Source: Acidobacteria bacterium UBA2990 (GTDB lineage Bacteria; Acidobacteriota; Vicinamibacteria; Vicinamibacterales; UBA8438). Taken from it: DNA of 64,000 bases. The position numbers and the translations under genes were made by a program. Positions 62,098 through 64,000 of the stretch are shown here, piece by piece; the first letter of the stretch is position 1, and each line of letters starts with the position of its first letter. The notes under the pieces were generated by a model. That model was not told the DNA's origin and did not search any database. It saw only the letters and a program-made list of their open reading frames with translations. The stretch is from positions 215,053 through 279,052 of the forward strand of contig DEAE01000023.1 of assembly GCA_002347025.1 (NCBI GenBank), read 5' to 3'.

Positions 62098-62139
62098 GAC
62101 AGAGGGCGTGGGCCTGCTCATTTTTTTCCATCCTCTGTC
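62098..62139. repeat. Perfect 8-bp inverted repeat between the two GGCT-fold genes
   Basis: GACAGAGG (62098-62105) faces CCTCTGTC (62132-62139) with a 26-base spacer that includes a T7 run (A7 on the coding strand). It lies in the 214-base gap between the tandem GGCT and HEPN fusion genes; possible operator, attenuator or leader structure. Confidence 0.4.
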
Positions 62140-62162
62140 CGCCCAGTCCCATACAACGCACC

Positions 62163-63293
62163 TTACGGTAGACAGACCCACACCCCAGACTCTTGCGCCA
62201 ATCGCCGTTCGGACACTGTGCCATCAATAAACCGGTCTACCAATGGACTCAGCGACTGGACGATCTCGTCGTAGTTTCCCCCCATAGAAAACGGAACCCT
62301 CCGAGCCAGCTTGCTCGTGATACTGGCAACACGGTCTCCGCAATGAGCAGAAAAGAGGTCAGCCAGGAAGGTCTCGTGTGTGCCTTGGTGTCGTCGCCAA
62401 TTCCCAGATGGAATGGTCGAATAACTCTCCGCAGCATTCGCCAAGACGTAGGTCCACGCCTCGTGGAGCCGACCATCTCCAACATCAACCGTTGTCAGCA
62501 CGCGGTGATACAGGGAGTCTGGGCCATAACCAGAGAACCCCTCCAATCGATCAAGTCGCTTGAGTGTTTGCTCTGGATTTCGAACACGCACAAACTCTCC
62601 TTCGACCTGCCTTGATGGATCGAGCACGAGCCCGGGATAGGCGCCAAGGTCCACTAGGCGACCCGGCATCGTCGCCAGTAACGTGCACTCCATATCCCCA
62701 CCTTCGGACAGCGTGGAGAAATTTGGTTCTTGGCGCATGAGTGTACCGTAGACAAACAGTCCATCTAGGGCCAACTCCGGCGTCTCACCCACCGCCGCCT
62801 GCTCAAATTGTCGGACGTCGAGATTATGCGACTCCCGGCCCCGTCGAACAATGTCCACATAGTCCGGTCGTGGCTTCACATAGCCCTCTCGACGCTCAGG
62901 AACAACTGTATAGGTGACGGCCGTGACCACCTCTCCGTTGGCACAGCACACCTGCACCGGGACACGTTCGTAGTAGTTGGGCGCGCCCTCTTTCTTGTCG
63001 AGCACCTCCCAGCCGCCTTCGACTACCTCGAAGAGTTGTCCGTCAACCACTTGCCCCAAGCGGTGCCTAAGGTTCAATGCTCCTGCATTACGACTGCTGG
63101 ACTTGTAGTCGAAACACAGCTCGACATCTAGGGCTCGGCCAGGAACGCTGCGGCCTAAGGGGAACGTAGGCTGGTCCCTGTCGTCGCACCACTGACGAAG
63201 GTCGGTCTCGTCTAGGTTCGACCCGTAGCCGAAGTATAGAAAGGATCGGTCCCTATTTTGGCTCCCTGTTGGTTGATCAGTTGCTCTAGTCAT
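62163..63293 (-). CDS. Tandem gamma-glutamylcyclotransferase-like protein with two intact active sites
   Basis: 376 aa. The first GGCT domain (residues ~17-135) has F-G-Y-G-S-N-L at 21-27 and catalytic Glu102 in L-D-K-K-E-G. The second (~178-290) has V-Y-G-T-L-M at 181-186 and Glu251 in L-D-R-L-E-G. A helical tail of ~85 residues follows. Both sites keep the Gly-rich substrate loop and the Glu, so two active cyclotransferase sites (gamma-glutamyl peptides or amines to 5-oxoproline, or a related reaction) are expected. Substrate is unknown. Nine bases separate it from the preceding small gene. Its partner downstream is the degenerate GGCT/HEPN fusion. Confidence 0.85.
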   Translation of the reverse strand: MTRATDQPTGSQNRDRSFLYFGYGSNLDETDLRQWCDDRDQPTFPLGRSVPGRALDVELCFDYKSSSRNAGALNLRHRLGQVVDGQLFEVVEGGWEVLDKKEGAPNYYERVPVQVCCANGEVVTAVTYTVVPERREGYVKPRPDYVDIVRRGRESHNLDVRQFEQAAVGETPELALDGLFVYGTLMRQEPNFSTLSEGGDMECTLLATMPGRLVDLGAYPGLVLDPSRQVEGEFVRVRNPEQTLKRLDRLEGFSGYGPDSLYHRVLTTVDVGDGRLHEAWTYVLANAAESYSTIPSGNWRRHQGTHETFLADLFSAHCGDRVASITSKLARRVPFSMGGNYDEIVQSLSPLVDRFIDGTVSERRLAQESGVWVCLP

Positions 63294-63302
63294 CTTCTGT
63301 CC

Positions 63303-63689
63303 TCAGTGAATCTGCTCAGACTCGTTTAAGCCCGGCAGCAACTCGTAGGTGGCTGTCGCCTTTGCCTCTTGCATGAAGGCGATATTCCGTGGGAGGTCAC
63401 AGGAAGCCCACAAGCCCTCAAACAAGCTGCAGCATAATTGCCCCTGCTCCATGGGCTCGTCGTACGCTTTGACACTAACGGTCAAGACGCTCAGCAAGGC
63501 GGTGATGAGCTGTCCATGAGTCATCTGGTGCTCGGCGGCTTGGGTCATCACCGACTGGGCAAACGTAAGAACGGCACGAACAACCTCAGGAGTGGTATCC
63601 AGAGCCATCGCTGCGGACACCACTGCGTCGTCGTCGTTAACGTCGATGTCTAGAGTGAGCGGCGGCGCGGCTGTCATTGATTTCGTCAT
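63303..63689 (-). CDS. Small helical hypothetical protein
   Basis: 128 aa, no signal peptide or membrane segment. It is largely helix-forming with an acidic start (T-L-D-I-D-V-N-D-D-D). No family is recognised. It lies 9 bases before the tandem GGCT gene and 48 bases after the partial gene at the window edge, on the same strand, so it is very probably part of the same transcript. Two Cys (C-C at ~86-87) and a His-Gly near residue 59 are the only notable residues. It could be a regulator or a partner of the GGCT/HEPN proteins. Confidence 0.55.
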   Translation of the reverse strand: MTKSMTAAPPLTLDIDVNDDDAVVSAAMALDTTPEVVRAVLTFAQSVMTQAAEHQMTHGQLITALLSVLTVSVKAYDEPMEQGQLCCSLFEGLWASCDLPRNIAFMQEAKATATYELLPGLNESEQIH

Positions 63690-63737
63690 ATGGACGAACT
63701 ATATGCACTCGCCCGTCTGGGGTCCGTTACAAAACCG

Positions 63738-64000
63738 TTACACGATGTGCTCCAGCTTTACTGCTCCGTAAACGACGTAATCTCCAGACAGCCGAAGACC
63801 TCCACGTCCACTACTAGCGTCATACAGTTCTCCGTCCGCACGTCCCAATAGATCATTCAAGCCGGTCTTCAATCGGTGTTTATATTGTCGGTAATCGTCG
63901 TCACCCTGCTGTGGCGATAGGACGCGCTGCTTCAGTGCATGCTCGTCCTCAATTCCTTGTGCTGAACAAAGCAGCGCCAGAATTTTGAGTTGTTGCCTAT
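63738..64000 (-). CDS. C-terminal end of a protein with winged-helix-like tail (5' part outside window)
   Basis: The last 86 codons of a minus-strand gene run off the right edge. The visible end reads as helix (L-K-I-L-A-L-L-C-S-A), helix (R-L-K-T-G-L-N-D-L-L-G) and then a hairpin-like segment (G-L-R-L-S-G-D-Y-V-V), a layout like a winged helix-turn-helix domain. The family of the main body is unknown. It is the first visible gene of the accessory minus-strand group and may be its regulator, but with only the tail visible this is a weak inference. Confidence 0.5.
   Translation of the reverse strand, partial: RQQLKILALLCSAQGIEDEHALKQRVLSPQQGDDDYRQYKHRLKTGLNDLLGRADGELYDASSGRGGLRLSGDYVVYGAVKLEHIV

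Noticed and set aside
61933..62181. 82-codon minus-strand frame between the GGCT-fold genes
   Set aside because: It overlaps both neighbours and has a Cys-rich, unstructured composition with no domain.
1..64000. CRISPR arrays, tRNA or rRNA genes, insertion sequences
   Set aside because: Reading the intergenic stretches on both strands gave no regularly spaced repeats, no tRNA T-loop/acceptor pattern, no rRNA sequence and no transposase. A tRNAscan or Infernal run would be decisive.

Overview
The window looks like chromosomal DNA of a Gram-negative bacterium, most plausibly an acidobacterium-like lineage, possibly marine or host-associated. This is inferred from gene content, not from a marker gene. 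Gram-negative features are a fused LptF/LptG permease, an outer-membrane porin and several lipobox proteins. Acidobacterial or planctomycete flavour comes from the ankyrin / DUF1592 / DUF1552 trio, PQQ propeller enzymes, TolB-like PD40 propellers and tightly packed GTG/TTG-started operons. No rRNA, tRNA, CRISPR array or insertion sequence was recognised.

Layout. 0-6 kb: end of a PD40 propeller protein, a GDSL esterase lipoprotein with HYR-like modules, an HpaI-type aldolase and a PQQ dehydrogenase. 6-13.3 kb: cyclophilin, proB-proA, a TrmA-family 23S rRNA methyltransferase, a metallo-beta-lactamase-fold protein and a second PQQ-like propeller. 13.5-19.8 kb: ankyrin protein, DUF1592 di-haem protein and DUF1552 protein, overlapping one another, then a LolA-like secreted protein. 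20.3-32.0 kb: a complete nitrogen-scavenging operon (porin, urtABCDE, ureD, fused ureAB, ureC, ureF, ureG) behind an excellent sigma-54 promoter. 32.1-34.3 kb: a microcompartment shell protein with an acylating aldehyde dehydrogenase. 35.5-42.3 kb: a type IV pilus / type II secretion-like assembly cluster. 42.4-47.7 kb: a coupled peptidoglycan-recycling operon (murQ, symporter, AmiE-like hydrolase, symporter). 48.1-53.2 kb: the aspartate-family pathway hom, thrC, lysC, asd. 53.3-60.8 kb: haem/copper-type secreted proteins, a Xer recombinase, metK and lptFG.

61-64 kb is different in character: a minus-strand group of accessory genes comprising the end of a putative winged-helix protein, a small helical protein, a tandem gamma-glutamylcyclotransferase (GGCT), and a fusion of an HEPN-like domain (intact R-x4-H) to a GGCT fold that has lost its active-site signature. 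This pairing of two apparently active GGCT domains with a HEPN/pseudo-GGCT fusion is the best candidate for an undescribed system here.

The second main story is the urea operon. It joins outer-membrane entry, high-affinity ABC uptake, urease structural subunits and nickel-insertion chaperones in one transcription unit, with the promoter class expected for nitrogen-limitation control. It has no ureE, and UreG has a short His/Asp-rich tail instead.
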